The notes under the pieces: generated by a model
Told to the model about the DNA's origin: nothing
The model's database searches: none
The model's input: only the letters and a program-made list of their open reading frames with translations
Shown: positions 8,490 through 17,088 of the stretch, one piece after another
Layout of the letters: every line of letters begins with the position of its first letter
How positions within the stretch are numbered: the first letter of the stretch is position 1
Made by a program: the position numbers and the translations under genes
DNA from: Bacteroidaceae bacterium
Lineage (GTDB): Bacteria > Bacteroidota > Bacteroidia > Bacteroidales > Bacteroidaceae
Assembly (NCBI GenBank): GCA_017621515.1
Contig: JAGASY010000025.1
Span: forward strand, 1 to 41,049
Length of the DNA stretch: 41,049 bases
Direction of reading: 5' to 3'

Positions 8490-9935
8490 ATGTCCGAGTC
8501 AAACGAGTTTGTAAGGAAAGTGGCGGAAGAGAAGTATAAGTTCGGCTTCACCACGGATATACATACGGAGATTATAGATAAAGGCTTGAATGAGGATGTA
8601 ATACGTACTATATCCTCAAAGAAAGGTGAACCTGAGTGGCTTTTGGAGTTTCGTCTTGAGGCATATCGCTACTGGCTCACACAGAAACAGCCTGAATGGG
8701 GACATCTGAAGATGCCTGATATTGATTATCAGGCTATTTCTTATTATGCAGACCCTACAAAAAAGAAGAAAGATTCTGGAAGTAAGGAAATAGATCCGGA
8801 ATTGATGAAAACATTTGACAAGCTCGGAATACCTCTTGAAGAACGGCTTGCACTTAGTGGCACGGCTGTCGATGCTGTGATGGACTCTGTATCGGTGAAG
8901 ACCACGTTTAAAGAACGTCTGGCAGAGAAGAACATCATATTCTGCTCTATCAGTGAAGCTGTCAGAGAATATCCGGAATTGGTGCGTGCTTATCTTGGCA
9001 GTGTCGTTCCTTATCGCGATAATTATTTTGCGGCACTCAATTCGGCTGTATTCAGTGACGGTTCTTTCGTTTACATACCGAAGAATACACGTTGTCCGAT
9101 GGAACTTTCAACTTATTTCCGCATCAATGCAAGGAATACGGGACAGTTTGAGCGTACACTTATCGTGTGTGACGAAGGTTCATACGTTTCTTATTTGGAA
9201 GGATGCACGGCACCTATGCGTGATGAGAACCAGCTTCATGCCGCTATTGTGGAGATTGTGGTGATGGATAATGCGGAAGTTAAATACAGTACCGTACAGA
9301 ACTGGTATCCCGGTGATGCTGACGGTAAGGGCGGAGTATTGAATCTTGTTACTAAGCGCGGACATCTCCGAGGTGTAAACAGTAAGCTTTCATGGACGCA
9401 GGTAGAGACCGGATCGGCTATAACATGGAAGTACCCGAGCTGTATTTTGACCGGCGACAATTCGCAGGCGGAATTTTATTCTGTGGCTGTAACCAACAAT
9501 TATCAACAGGCGGATACAGGTACGAAGATGATTCACATTGGCAAGAACACCCGTTCAACGATTATTTCAAAAGGTATCTCAGCCGGAAGAAGCCAGAATT
9601 CGTATCGTGGACTTGTCAAAGTGGGTGCAAACGCAGACGGAGCGCGTAATTACTCTTCGTGCGATTCGTTGCTGCTCGGCAGTCTTTGTGGAGCGCACAC
9701 TTTCCCATACATGGACGTGCATAACAATACGGCTACAGTTGAACATGAAGCCACGACTTCGAAGATTAGTGAAGAACAGCTGTTTTATTGCAATCAGCGC
9801 GGTATCTCCACAGAGGAGGCTGTCGGACTTATTGTGAATGGTTATGCAAAGGATGTGATAAACAAACTTCCGATGGAGTTTGCTGTTGAGGCACAGAAAT
9901 TGTTGTCTGTTTCTCTTGAAGGAACTGTAGGATAA
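8490..9935 (+). CDS. sufB: Fe-S cluster assembly protein SufB
   Basis: A 481-residue scaffold subunit of the SufBC2D complex, on which nascent iron-sulfur clusters are assembled in the cytoplasm. The N-terminal helical part ([20 protein letters not shown]) is followed by the beta-helix core with the family signatures [20 protein letters not shown] and [19 protein letters not shown]. The C-terminal [20 protein letters not shown] and [13 protein letters not shown] are also present. The cluster/sulfur-handling Cys of CTAP is retained, as is the Cys of SSCDSLL. The length is normal (about 480). It leads the suf gene set; the spacer to sufC is 135 bp with a small perfect hairpin. Confidence 0.97.
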   Translation: MSESNEFVRKVAEEKYKFGFTTDIHTEIIDKGLNEDVIRTISSKKGEPEWLLEFRLEAYRYWLTQKQPEWGHLKMPDIDYQAISYYADPTKKKKDSGSKEIDPELMKTFDKLGIPLEERLALSGTAVDAVMDSVSVKTTFKERLAEKNIIFCSISEAVREYPELVRAYLGSVVPYRDNYFAALNSAVFSDGSFVYIPKNTRCPMELSTYFRINARNTGQFERTLIVCDEGSYVSYLEGCTAPMRDENQLHAAIVEIVVMDNAEVKYSTVQNWYPGDADGKGGVLNLVTKRGHLRGVNSKLSWTQVETGSAITWKYPSCILTGDNSQAEFYSVAVTNNYQQADTGTKMIHIGKNTRSTIISKGISAGRSQNSYRGLVKVGANADGARNYSSCDSLLLGSLCGAHTFPYMDVHNNTATVEHEATTSKISEEQLFYCNQRGISTEEAVGLIVNGYAKDVINKLPMEFAVEAQKLLSVSLEGTVG

Positions 9936-9990
9936 AAGTATTTTTAATTGTTCAAGCTATTGGAACCCCGGTTTATGCACATACAGCTTT

Positions 9991-10007
9991 TGTATTCTGA
10001 GAATACA
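9991..10007. repeat. Tight hairpin in the sufB-sufC spacer
   Basis: TGTATTC (9991-9997) and GAATACA (10001-10007) form a perfect 7-bp stem with a 3-base loop. No T-run follows, so it is more likely an mRNA stability or processing element than a terminator. Confidence 0.4.
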
Positions 10008-10070
10008 GATGTTCATAGATTTATTGTTCGGGAGCTTATAGACTTGAAAATTCTAAAATAGAAAATAAAT

Positions 10071-10823
10071 ATGTTAGAAGTTAGGAATTTGCATGCCTGC
10101 ATTAATGGCAAAGAGATATTGAAAGGTGTTGATCTTACCATAAAAGATGGTGAGATTCATGCGCTCATGGGTACAAACGGTGCGGGAAAAAGTACTTTGA
10201 GCAATGTTATTGTAGGACATCCTTCGTATGAAGTGACTGCCGGAAGTATAACTTTTAACGGTCAGAATCTTCTGGAAATGAAACCGGAAGAACGTGCCCA
10301 TGCAGGAATATTTCTTTCTTTCCAGCAACCAGTGGAGATTCCGGGAGTGTCGATGGTCAATTTCATGCGTGCAGCCGTCAATGCCCGCCATAAGGCTTTA
10401 GGTGAGGAACAGATGAAATCTACAGATTTCTTAAAGCTGATGCGCGAGAAGAGAAAGTTTGTTGAAATTGACAATAAACTTATCAACCGCTCTGTAAACG
10501 AGGGCTTCAGCGGTGGTGAGAAGAAGCGCAATGAAATATTCCAGATGGCGATGCTTGAACCTAAGTTCTGTATTTTGGATGAGACAGACTCCGGACTGGA
10601 TGTAGATGCTCTTCGCATTGTTGCTGAAGGCTTTAACAAGTTGAGGACAAAAGAAACAAGTGCGATGGTGATTACTCACTATCAGCGTTTGCTCGACTAT
10701 ATACGTCCGGATGTGGTGCATGTGCTTTTGGACGGAAGAATTGTAAAGACCGGTGGGGCAGAACTTGCACAGGAGATAGAGAACCGTGGCTTTGACTGGA
10801 TTAAAGAAGAGGTTACAGAATGA
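10071..10823 (+). CDS. sufC: Fe-S cluster assembly ATPase SufC
   Basis: A 250-residue ABC-type ATPase that drives conformational change in the SufBC2D scaffold. The Walker A motif GTNGAGKST lies at residues 34-42. The Q-loop is in FLSFQQPVEIPG (about 81-92). The ABC signature is FSGGE at 146-150 and Walker B is CILDETDSGLD from 167. A downstream His in VITHYQRLLDYI acts as the switch. SufC differs from transporter ATPases by the ETDSGLD segment, seen here. The length is normal. The stop codon overlaps the sufD start by 4 bp (ATGA), indicating translational coupling of the partner subunits. Confidence 0.98.
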   Translation: MLEVRNLHACINGKEILKGVDLTIKDGEIHALMGTNGAGKSTLSNVIVGHPSYEVTAGSITFNGQNLLEMKPEERAHAGIFLSFQQPVEIPGVSMVNFMRAAVNARHKALGEEQMKSTDFLKLMREKRKFVEIDNKLINRSVNEGFSGGEKKRNEIFQMAMLEPKFCILDETDSGLDVDALRIVAEGFNKLRTKETSAMVITHYQRLLDYIRPDVVHVLLDGRIVKTGGAELAQEIENRGFDWIKEEVTE

Positions 10824-12163
10824 ATGGAGGGAAACAATATATAGACCTTTATCGCGAAAGCCGTGAGATTATCATGCAGCATAGTGCCAGTCTGATGAAT
10901 GCTGTTCGTGATGAGGCTTTCGGCTGTTTTGAACGTATAGGCTTTCCTTCGCGGAAAGTGGAGCGTTATAAATATACGGATGTGGAGAAGGCTTTTGCCC
11001 CTGACTACGGACTGAACTTGACACGGATAGATATACCGGTCAATCCTCAGGATGTTTTTAAGTGCGATGTGCCCAACCTTTCCACTCAGCTTTTCTTTAT
11101 GGAAAATGATGCCTTCTATAAAGGAAATCAAAGAAGTGTGCTGTCCGAAGATGGAGTGATAATAACTTCTCTGAAAAAGGCTGCCGATAAGTATTCGGAT
11201 ATTGTCGGCAAATATTATTCCAAGCTTGCCGATGTGACTTCAGACTCTATCACAGCTTTGAACACGGCTTTTGCACAGGACGGCTTGTTTGTTTATGTTC
11301 CGCGTAATGTACAATTGAAGCGTCCGGTTCAGATTGTGAACATTCTTCGTTCCGGAGTAGATATGATGGTCAACAGACGTGTGCTTATCGTGCTTGAAGA
11401 AGGTGCAGATGCTACATTCCTTTTCTGCGATCATGCAATGGATAATGTACATTTCCTTACCACTCAGGTCATAGAGGTTTTTGTTGCAGACAATGCTCAT
11501 GCAGACATTTATGAACTTGAGGAGACCCATACTAAATGTAAGAGATTCAGTAACCTTTATATCAAAACAGGCGGATATTGCACTGTGAGTCATAACAATA
11601 TCACTCTCTTCAATGGATTGACACGGAATACGACAGATGTTATTCTTGATGGAGAATACAGTGAACTGACTCTTAATGGGTGCGTGGTTGCCGATAAAAA
11701 ACAGTACGTAGATAATAACACCTTGATAGACCATCGTAAACCTAATTGTACAAGCAATGAACTTTACAAGTATGTTGTCGATGAGTCTGCTGTAGGAGCT
11801 TTTGCCGGTCGTATTCTTGTGCAAAAAGATGCACAGCATACAGTCTCTCAGGAAACAAATGCCAATCTTTGTGTGACAAAGGAAGCGCGTGTATATACAC
11901 AGCCAATGCTTGAGATTTATGCAGACGATGTGAAGTGTGCGCATGGTTCGACAATCGGTCTTCTCGACGAATCCGCTTTGTTTTATATGCAGCAGCGAGG
12001 CATTTCTGCCGAAGAAGCACGTATGTTGCTTAAGTTTGCTTTTGTCGGACAAGTGATAGAACAAGTGAAGCTTGAACCTTTGCGTGACAGGCTTCAGCGT
12101 CTTGTAGAGAAGCGTTTCCGTGGAGAACTGAACAAATGCATCGGGTGTGCAATTTGTAAATGA
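10820..12163 (+). CDS. sufD: Fe-S cluster assembly protein SufD
   Basis: A 447-residue paralog of SufB that pairs with it in the SufBC2D complex. The N-terminal part has FPSRKVERYKYTDVEKAF, the usual SufD 'W/YKYT' segment. A beta-helix core follows, and the C-terminal signature is VKCAHGSTIGLLDESALFYMQQRGISAEEARMLL in essence, with the conserved cluster-related His in CAHGST. The start overlaps sufC by 4 bp. The C-terminal end carries three closely spaced Cys (CIGCAIC) after RFRGELNK, which is notable because enterobacterial SufD lacks such a tail. The tail could bind a metal or accept sulfur; this is inference. Confidence 0.96.
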   Translation: MNGGKQYIDLYRESREIIMQHSASLMNAVRDEAFGCFERIGFPSRKVERYKYTDVEKAFAPDYGLNLTRIDIPVNPQDVFKCDVPNLSTQLFFMENDAFYKGNQRSVLSEDGVIITSLKKAADKYSDIVGKYYSKLADVTSDSITALNTAFAQDGLFVYVPRNVQLKRPVQIVNILRSGVDMMVNRRVLIVLEEGADATFLFCDHAMDNVHFLTTQVIEVFVADNAHADIYELEETHTKCKRFSNLYIKTGGYCTVSHNNITLFNGLTRNTTDVILDGEYSELTLNGCVVADKKQYVDNNTLIDHRKPNCTSNELYKYVVDESAVGAFAGRILVQKDAQHTVSQETNANLCVTKEARVYTQPMLEIYADDVKCAHGSTIGLLDESALFYMQQRGISAEEARMLLKFAFVGQVIEQVKLEPLRDRLQRLVEKRFRGELNKCIGCAICK

Positions 12164-12296
12164 CATGTATATATGCTCATATATTAAGTATATATAGATA
12201 AGGGTTCTGTTTGCAGAGTAATTTAATGTATGGACCACTTTCCGGCAGAATCCTCAAGTCTTTAATTAAATGTAAACCAATTAAAAACCGGTACAG

Positions 12297-13511
12297 ATGT
12301 ATGACATAGATAAAATCAGAGCAGATTTTCCTATACTTAGCCGTACTGTCTATAACCGTCCGTTGGTGTATCTCGACAACGGAGCAACCACACAGAAACC
12401 GCGTTGCGTTGTTGAGGCGATGACCGAGGAATATTATAGCGTCAATGCCAATGTACACCGTGGAGTACACTTCCTTTCGCAGAAGGCGACGGAACTGCAT
12501 GAGGCTTCGCGCGAAACGGTTCGCTCTTTCATCAATGCGCAAAGTATAAACGAGATTGTCTTTACCCGGGGAACTACGGAAAGCATCAATCTGTTGGCAA
12601 GTTGCTTTGGCGATGCTTTCATGAACGAAGGGGATGAAGTCATTGTCTCTGTAATGGAACATCACAGCAACATCGTTCCGTGGCAGTTGCTGGCGGAGAG
12701 GAAAGGAATCAAGTTGCGTGTCATACCTATGACAGACAGCGGAGTACTCATGTTGGATGAATACGAGAAACTGTTCAACGACAGGACACGTATTGTTTCC
12801 GTGGCCCATGTGTCCAATGTGCTTGGCACAGTAAATCCGATAAAGGAAATGGTACGCATAGCCCATGCACATGGAGTTCCTGTGCTTGTTGACGGTGCAC
12901 AATCTACCCCTCATTTCGCGGTGGATATGCAATTGCTGGATTGCGACTTCTTTGCTTTCAGTGCACACAAGATATACGGTCCTACAGGTGTCGGAGTGCT
13001 TTACGGTAAGGAAAAATGGCTCGACAAGCTGCCGCCCTACCAAGGAGGGGGAGAAATGATAAAGAATGTGTCGTTTGAAAAAACCACATTCAATGAACTT
13101 CCCTATAAGTTTGAAGCCGGCACTCCAGACTATATCGGTACCCATGCACTTGCCGTTGCGCTCGATTATGTGAGCAAAATCGGTATGGACAGCATATATT
13201 CCCATGAGCGTGAGCTGACTTCATATGCTATGCAGCAGATGCAGCAAATCGACGGAATACGAATATTTGGCACTGCGGCAGACAAAGACGCTGTGATTTC
13301 CTTTCTTGTCGGCAATATCCATCATCTTGACATGGGAACGCTGCTCGACCGTCTTGGCATTGCAGTCCGTACAGGACACCATTGTGCAGAACCTTTGATG
13401 AGCCGTCTGGGCATTGAAGGCACTGTCAGAGCCTCATTTGCTTTATATAACACAAAAGAAGAGGTGGATATTCTTGTGGCAGGCATAAAGAGAGTCGCAT
13501 CCATGTTCTGA
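12297..13511 (+). CDS. sufS: Cysteine desulfurase SufS
   Basis: A 404-residue PLP enzyme of the group II (SufS/CsdA) class that removes sulfur from L-cysteine for cluster assembly. The PLP-binding Lys lies in [10 protein letters not shown] (Lys225) and the catalytic Cys in [11 protein letters not shown] (Cys363). HHSNIVPWQ, with the substrate/PLP-stacking His, is also present. The length matches the E. coli enzyme. It follows sufD by 133 bp; the spacer contains AGGGTTCTG with a facing CAGAATCCT that could form a stem. No sufE or sufU partner is found next to it in this window. Confidence 0.97.
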   Translation: MYDIDKIRADFPILSRTVYNRPLVYLDNGATTQKPRCVVEAMTEEYYSVNANVHRGVHFLSQKATELHEASRETVRSFINAQSINEIVFTRGTTESINLLASCFGDAFMNEGDEVIVSVMEHHSNIVPWQLLAERKGIKLRVIPMTDSGVLMLDEYEKLFNDRTRIVSVAHVSNVLGTVNPIKEMVRIAHAHGVPVLVDGAQSTPHFAVDMQLLDCDFFAFSAHKIYGPTGVGVLYGKEKWLDKLPPYQGGGEMIKNVSFEKTTFNELPYKFEAGTPDYIGTHALAVALDYVSKIGMDSIYSHERELTSYAMQQMQQIDGIRIFGTAADKDAVISFLVGNIHHLDMGTLLDRLGIAVRTGHHCAEPLMSRLGIEGTVRASFALYNTKEEVDILVAGIKRVASMF

Positions 13512-13581
13512 TGCCGATGCGAGGCACAAGCCGCCTTTCTTACAGAAAATAATCTTCCAATTTATAATTCAACACATAAAC

Positions 13582-14937
13582 ATGAAACCAAGTATTCCAA
13601 AGGGTACACGCGACTTTTCTCCTGTGGAGATGGCAAAGCGTAACTACATATTCAATACAATAAAAGACGTATATTCACTGTATGGGTTCCGGCAGATAGA
13701 GACTCCGGCAATGGAGAATCTTTCTACTCTCATGGGAAAGTATGGAGAGGAAGGAGACAAACTGCTGTTTAAGATTCAAAACTCAGGCGATTATTTCCGC
13801 GGCATAACAGATGAAGAGCTGCTGGGACGCAATGCGGCACGTCTGGCAAGCAAGTTCTGCGAAAAAGGACTTCGCTACGACCTTACCGTTCCGTTTGCAC
13901 GCTATGTGGTGATGCACAGAGAAGAGCTTTCGATGCCGTTCAAACGCTATCAGATACAGCCCGTGTGGAGAGCTGACCGTCCGCAGAAAGGACGCTACCG
14001 CGAATTTTACCAGTGCGATGCGGATATTGTGGGAAGTGATTCGCTCCTGAATGAGGTGGAACTTATGCAGATTGTCGATACAGTGTTTACACGTTTCGGT
14101 GTCAATGTCTGCATCAAGATAAACAACCGTAAGATTCTTACGGGAATCGCAGAAATGATAGGTCAGGCTGATAAGATTGTCGATATTACCGTAGCTATGG
14201 ACAAGCTCGACAAGATTGGACTTGACAATGTGAATGCAGAACTTGCAGCCGACGGCATTCCTGCCAATGCCATAGACAAGTTGCAGCCTATCATCGCACT
14301 TTCCGGTACCAATGCAGAGAAACTTCAGACAATGAAAGAAGTGCTGAAGGACACGGCCACCGGACTCAAGGGAGTTGAAGAGTGCGAATTTATTCTTCGC
14401 AAACTTGAAACATTGGGACTGAACAACCGTGTGGAGCTTGATTTGACTCTTGCACGCGGACTGAACTATTATACCGGAGCCATTTTTGAAGTTAAGGCAC
14501 TGGATGTGGAGATAGGAAGCATCACCGGCGGCGGACGCTATGATAACCTTACCGGTATTTTCGGCATGTCCGGGCTCTCCGGTGTAGGCATATCTTTCGG
14601 CGCCGACCGAATATTCGATGTACTTAACCAACTCAATCTTTATCCGGACGAGGCAGTCGATTCAACAAAACTTCTGTTTGTGAATTTCGGCGAGAAAGAA
14701 ACAGACTATTGTCTGCCAGTGCTTGCAGCCGTGCGCCGTGCCGGAATATGCGCCGAGATATATCCTGATTCTGCGAAGATGAAGAAACAAATGAGCTATG
14801 CCAATGCCAACGGCATACCGTTTGTTGCGATTGTGGGAGAGAATGAGATGGCAGAGAATAAGATAAATCTCAAAAACATGCTTACCGGAGAGCAGCAACT
14901 TGTTTCTGCCGATGAGCTGATAGCACTGTTGAAATAA
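13582..14937 (+). CDS. hisS: Histidyl-tRNA synthetase
   Basis: A 451-residue class II aminoacyl-tRNA synthetase that charges tRNA-His. Motif 1 covers the N-terminal [14 protein letters not shown] region. Motif 2 is in [20 protein letters not shown]. The HisA motif is in [15 protein letters not shown] and motif 3 in [15 protein letters not shown]. The C-terminal anticodon-binding domain starts near residue 355 ([20 protein letters not shown]). All catalytic elements are intact and the length is standard for Bacteroidota. A strong intrinsic terminator follows 22 bp after the stop. The gene is last in the collinear housekeeping block. Confidence 0.97.
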   Translation: MKPSIPKGTRDFSPVEMAKRNYIFNTIKDVYSLYGFRQIETPAMENLSTLMGKYGEEGDKLLFKIQNSGDYFRGITDEELLGRNAARLASKFCEKGLRYDLTVPFARYVVMHREELSMPFKRYQIQPVWRADRPQKGRYREFYQCDADIVGSDSLLNEVELMQIVDTVFTRFGVNVCIKINNRKILTGIAEMIGQADKIVDITVAMDKLDKIGLDNVNAELAADGIPANAIDKLQPIIALSGTNAEKLQTMKEVLKDTATGLKGVEECEFILRKLETLGLNNRVELDLTLARGLNYYTGAIFEVKALDVEIGSITGGGRYDNLTGIFGMSGLSGVGISFGADRIFDVLNQLNLYPDEAVDSTKLLFVNFGEKETDYCLPVLAAVRRAGICAEIYPDSAKMKKQMSYANANGIPFVAIVGENEMAENKINLKNMLTGEQQLVSADELIALLK

Positions 14938-14959
14938 GAATACTTCTTTTTTAGAGATA

Positions 14960-15005
14960 GCCCCTGTAATTTATTCCTTGCGATAATTACAGGGGCGTAT
15001 TTTTT
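14960..15005 (+). terminator. Intrinsic terminator after hisS
   Basis: GCCCCTGTAATT (14960-14971) pairs perfectly with AATTACAGGGGC (14985-14996), a 12-bp stem, followed by GTA and six T at 15000-15005. Confidence 0.93.
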
Positions 15006-15037
15006 ATGCAGTTACGCATTTGACAGCAAAAACCGAC

Positions 15038-15837
15038 TTTTTCAATTTGACAAAATGATATTTTCGTCCAAAATGAAGATTTAACACTTCGAGCGATTTT
15101 TTGCTGAAGACAAAAAGATGAAAATTTTTATTTGAAGATAAAATATTGATAATCAGAAGGATATAATTTCTTTCAAAATACTCAAAAAAATGTGCCGGAC
15201 GCAAATTTTTGACAAATTTGTATATTTTGATAATTTGTTGATTATTAATACTTTACGGTTCGACTTGGCATTTCCATCCTCAAATGCTACCAAAAATCCA
15301 CTCACTTTTAAGTTTCTGTTCAGACATACTTTCAGTGCGGTAAATTATATATTTCTTAACATTTCGACTGAAGTAAACTGTCTTTTTTCCCGCTCCCCAC
15401 TGTTTCTTTCTTCACAGCGCGCTGTTTTTATTTTTTCAGCGCACAGTGCAGAAAATTGTAGCGCACTGGAAATAAAATTGCAGTGCGCCGCGAAGAAAAA
15501 AACAGCGTGCTGAAAATTTGAGAACTTAGTAGTTCTTTTCCAAAAACTCTTCGCCGGAGATAAATAAATGTGAAAGAACCGCTTCAAAATGAAACACTAT
15601 TTCACAATTGCCAAAGCTTTCAAAAAATGCGCGTAGAATCCCCAATTTCCGATGAAAGTTCGGTTCGCCTCATTTTGACGCGTGCCAGAGGACTTGGGAT
15701 TTTAACATTTGACAAAATCAAAAAGACAGCAGGCAAGCGCAAAATCGGCAAAATAGAAATCAAAACAACAGAAATAGCTGTCATTCTGTCAAAATCGGGC
15801 ATATCTCCAAAAAACGATGTCGAAAATTTTTTTATGG
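15038..15837. repeat. 800-bp dispersed direct repeat, copy A
   Basis: This stretch is similar along its whole length to 27649-28448 (copy B), same orientation, at a constant offset of 12,611 bp, so the two copies have no net insertion or deletion. The central part (about 15185-15720) is very similar by eye, the ends less so. It is AT-rich with a GC-rich palindromic core (15415-15512). TTTGACAAAATGA (15046-15058) and TCATTCTGTCAAA (15781-15793) form near-terminal inverted repeats with one mismatch. No reading frame is preserved with a coding-like substitution pattern: a 107-residue frame at 15190-15513 survives in both copies, but the differences are mostly amino-acid-changing, and a 113-residue frame at 15570 is stopped in copy B. 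It begins about 30 bp after the hisS terminator. Best read as a non-autonomous (MITE-like) or regulatory intergenic repeat. Confidence 0.85.
15415..15512. repeat. GC-rich nested palindrome inside repeat copy A
   Basis: CAGCGCGCTGTTTTT (15415-15429) faces AAAAACAGCGTGCTG (15498-15512). The single difference from perfect pairing is a G-U pair in RNA. Inside lie GCGCACAGTGCAG, GCGCACTGG and GCAGTGCGC, which offer further stems. The same structure in copy B (28026-28123) is perfect. Confidence 0.65.
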
Positions 15838-15993
15838 GGTTCTTCATGCTTCCATCTGACATTGTTTTTTCGTCCTCTGTATATATGCCCTTTTCAATCC
15901 ATAGAAAATAGTTAAAAATTGGCATGGAGAAGACAGAGAAGAAAAAAAGCATTACTTTTGTGACTGAAAAAATTTTCCTGTCGCAAAAAAACG

Positions 15994-16001
15994 TAGCTTT
16001 G
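15994..16001 (+). promoter_or_regulatory. -7 box (TAGCTTTG) before the structured RNA
   Basis: TAGCTTTG fits the Bacteroidota -7 consensus TAnnTTTG. A clear -33 TTTG at the expected 19-21 base spacing is missing (TTTT at 15973-15976 is the nearest), so this is a moderate call. Transcription would begin near 16008 and run into the hairpin array. Confidence 0.4.
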
Positions 16002-16007
16002 TACTTA

Positions 16008-16315
16008 CAGAGGCGGGCGATATGGGGATGGAAAAATGAATATGAAAGCGTTTACTTGACGCTTTGTTCTTGATACAGCTTAGAATCTCGCAAGTTCCAA
16101 CATTATCAAGTCACAAACAAAGCAACGGTAGATGCCTATGGGTGTATTATTTATTATAGTCATGATATGGCATATTGTTATGCCATACTCTTGGGCTATA
16201 TATCTATAATACCTACCGCGTGGGCCTCTGCGTTGCTCGTTCTTGACTTGATGGGCAATGCGAGAGCCTTAAGCTGTGGGAATGAGCAACAAGGTATGCA
16301 CCCACGCTTTTTTTT
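16008..16315 (+). ncRNA. Candidate structured RNA with three helices and terminator
   Basis: The region lacks a plausible gene but folds well by hand. Helix 1: GCTTTGTT (16061-16068) with AACAAAGC (16116-16123), continued by CTTGA (16069-16073) with TCAAG (16106-16110). Helix 2: CGGTAG (16126-16131) with CTACCG (16213-16218) and GTATTAT (16144-16150) with ATAATAC (16206-16212). Its tip is TATGGCAT (16166-16173) with ATGCCATA (16180-16187). Helix 3: GCGTGGG (16218-16224) with CCCACGC (16301-16307) and GTTGCTCGTTC (16232-16242) with GAATGAGCAAC (16280-16290). A third segment, CTTGATGGGC (16247-16256), pairs with GCCTTAAG (16266-16273), and eight T follow. It may be a trans-acting RNA or the cis-acting leader of the HTH gene 75 bp downstream. 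It matches no tmRNA, RNase P or SRP RNA signature I know. The GCCTTAA word recalls 6S RNA, but the overall shape does not. Confidence 0.5.
16218..16315 (+). terminator. Rod-shaped intrinsic terminator
   Basis: The outer 7-bp stem GCGTGGG/CCCACGC closes a long helix and is followed immediately by eight T (16308-16315). It ends the candidate RNA and would act as an attenuator for the HTH gene at 16390. Confidence 0.7.
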
Positions 16316-16389
16316 GTTGCATATATTACAATTAAACAAGTTTCTGAACGGATAAGAGGTGCAGTCCTTTTCAGACACATTAGTGGCTC

Positions 16390-16644
16390 ATGGACGAACA
16401 GAAGACAACCAAGCCTACCCTTAATATAGGTCAGCTTATCAAGGATGAACTTGAACGACAAGAACGTTCTGTCAGTTGGTTTGCCCGCAAACTGTATTGT
16501 GACAGGTCTAATGTATATAAAATTTTCAAGCGTTCCACTATCGACACCGAACTTCTCATACGCATATCCGGCATTCTCAACCACGACTTTTTCAGTGACT
16601 ATGTGTCTATTGTGACGGACAACATGAAGCAGCAGGCAGAGTGA
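16390..16644 (+). CDS. Small helix-turn-helix DNA-binding protein
   Basis: An 84-residue protein. Residues about 13-70 (IGQLIKDELERQERSVSWFA, then RKLYCDRSNVYKIFKRS) form an XRE/Cro-like helix-turn-helix: helix 2 RSVSWFARKL, turn YCDR, recognition helix SNVYKIFKRS. It is followed by a C-terminal helix (TELLIRISGIL). Such short XRE-like regulators are common in Prevotella and Bacteroides, often as single genes near surface-protein loci. It sits behind the structured RNA/terminator and ahead of the giant surface-protein gene, with 444 bp to that gene. It could control that locus; this is inference. ATG 16390 is the only good start. Confidence 0.8.
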   Translation: MDEQKTTKPTLNIGQLIKDELERQERSVSWFARKLYCDRSNVYKIFKRSTIDTELLIRISGILNHDFFSDYVSIVTDNMKQQAE

Positions 16645-17088
16645 CTGGCGCACATGGCTGTGGGAGTGTTTGATGGAGCTTTCTGTTGATTTTTATGCTG
16701 GTGCATTCGGCGGATTCCTAAACAAAAAGATTCTGCTGAAAATACCTGTACAGCTACATCAAATGATTTCAAAACACATTTCCTGAATACTTTCGACAAA
16801 TAGGCTACATAAGTGTGGACATCCGTGCATCGTATAAATCCCTTATTAACCTGCTTTTCTTCGTACTTTTGCCCTCGAAATGTTGTATTATGCCCTTATC
16901 TGAAGACATTTTCGGACTCTTCTGAGCGCAAAAATACACGTTGGTTGTATATACCATTATTAATAAATTAAGAAGAAGTCTATGGCAACACGAAGAAATC
17001 TACTGCAGTTCTATGTCTAAGCGGCATGGCATCTGTGAGTTATGTATGGTTATTAAACAAAATATTATAAACTTTTAATTTTGGATTT
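16645..17088 (+). other. Leader/upstream region of the giant surface-protein gene
   Basis: No gene of normal quality is seen. TACTTTTG at 16864-16871 fits the -7 consensus, without a clear -33 partner, and would give a leader of about 210 bases. An open stretch at 16984-17070, in a frame lacking an ATG, reads GNTKKSTAVLCLSGMASVSY and ends at TAA 17068. Adding one G after ATG 16982 would create a signal-peptide-like start, so this may be a decayed leader or gene start. Confidence 0.4.

Noticed and set aside
15190..15513. 107-residue frame in repeat A, paralleled at 27801-28124 in repeat B
   Set aside because: It survives in both copies, but by-eye differences are mostly amino-acid-changing and extend equally outside the frame; no domain or start signal. 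Treated as part of a non-coding repeat.
15570..15911. 113-residue frame across the right end of repeat A
   Set aside because: The same frame in copy B is stopped by an in-frame TGA soon after its start, and similarity ends inside the frame.
15620..15952. - strand frame with a peptide also found in copy B (28213-28434)
   Set aside because: Only the short central peptide is shared, because the DNA repeat is most alike there; flanking residues are unrelated.
16216..16307. 6S RNA (or SRP RNA) identity for the terminator rod
   Set aside because: The GCCTTAA word is suggestive, but the length and central bubble of 6S RNA are not met, and the SRP tetraloop motif is absent. Left unclassified.
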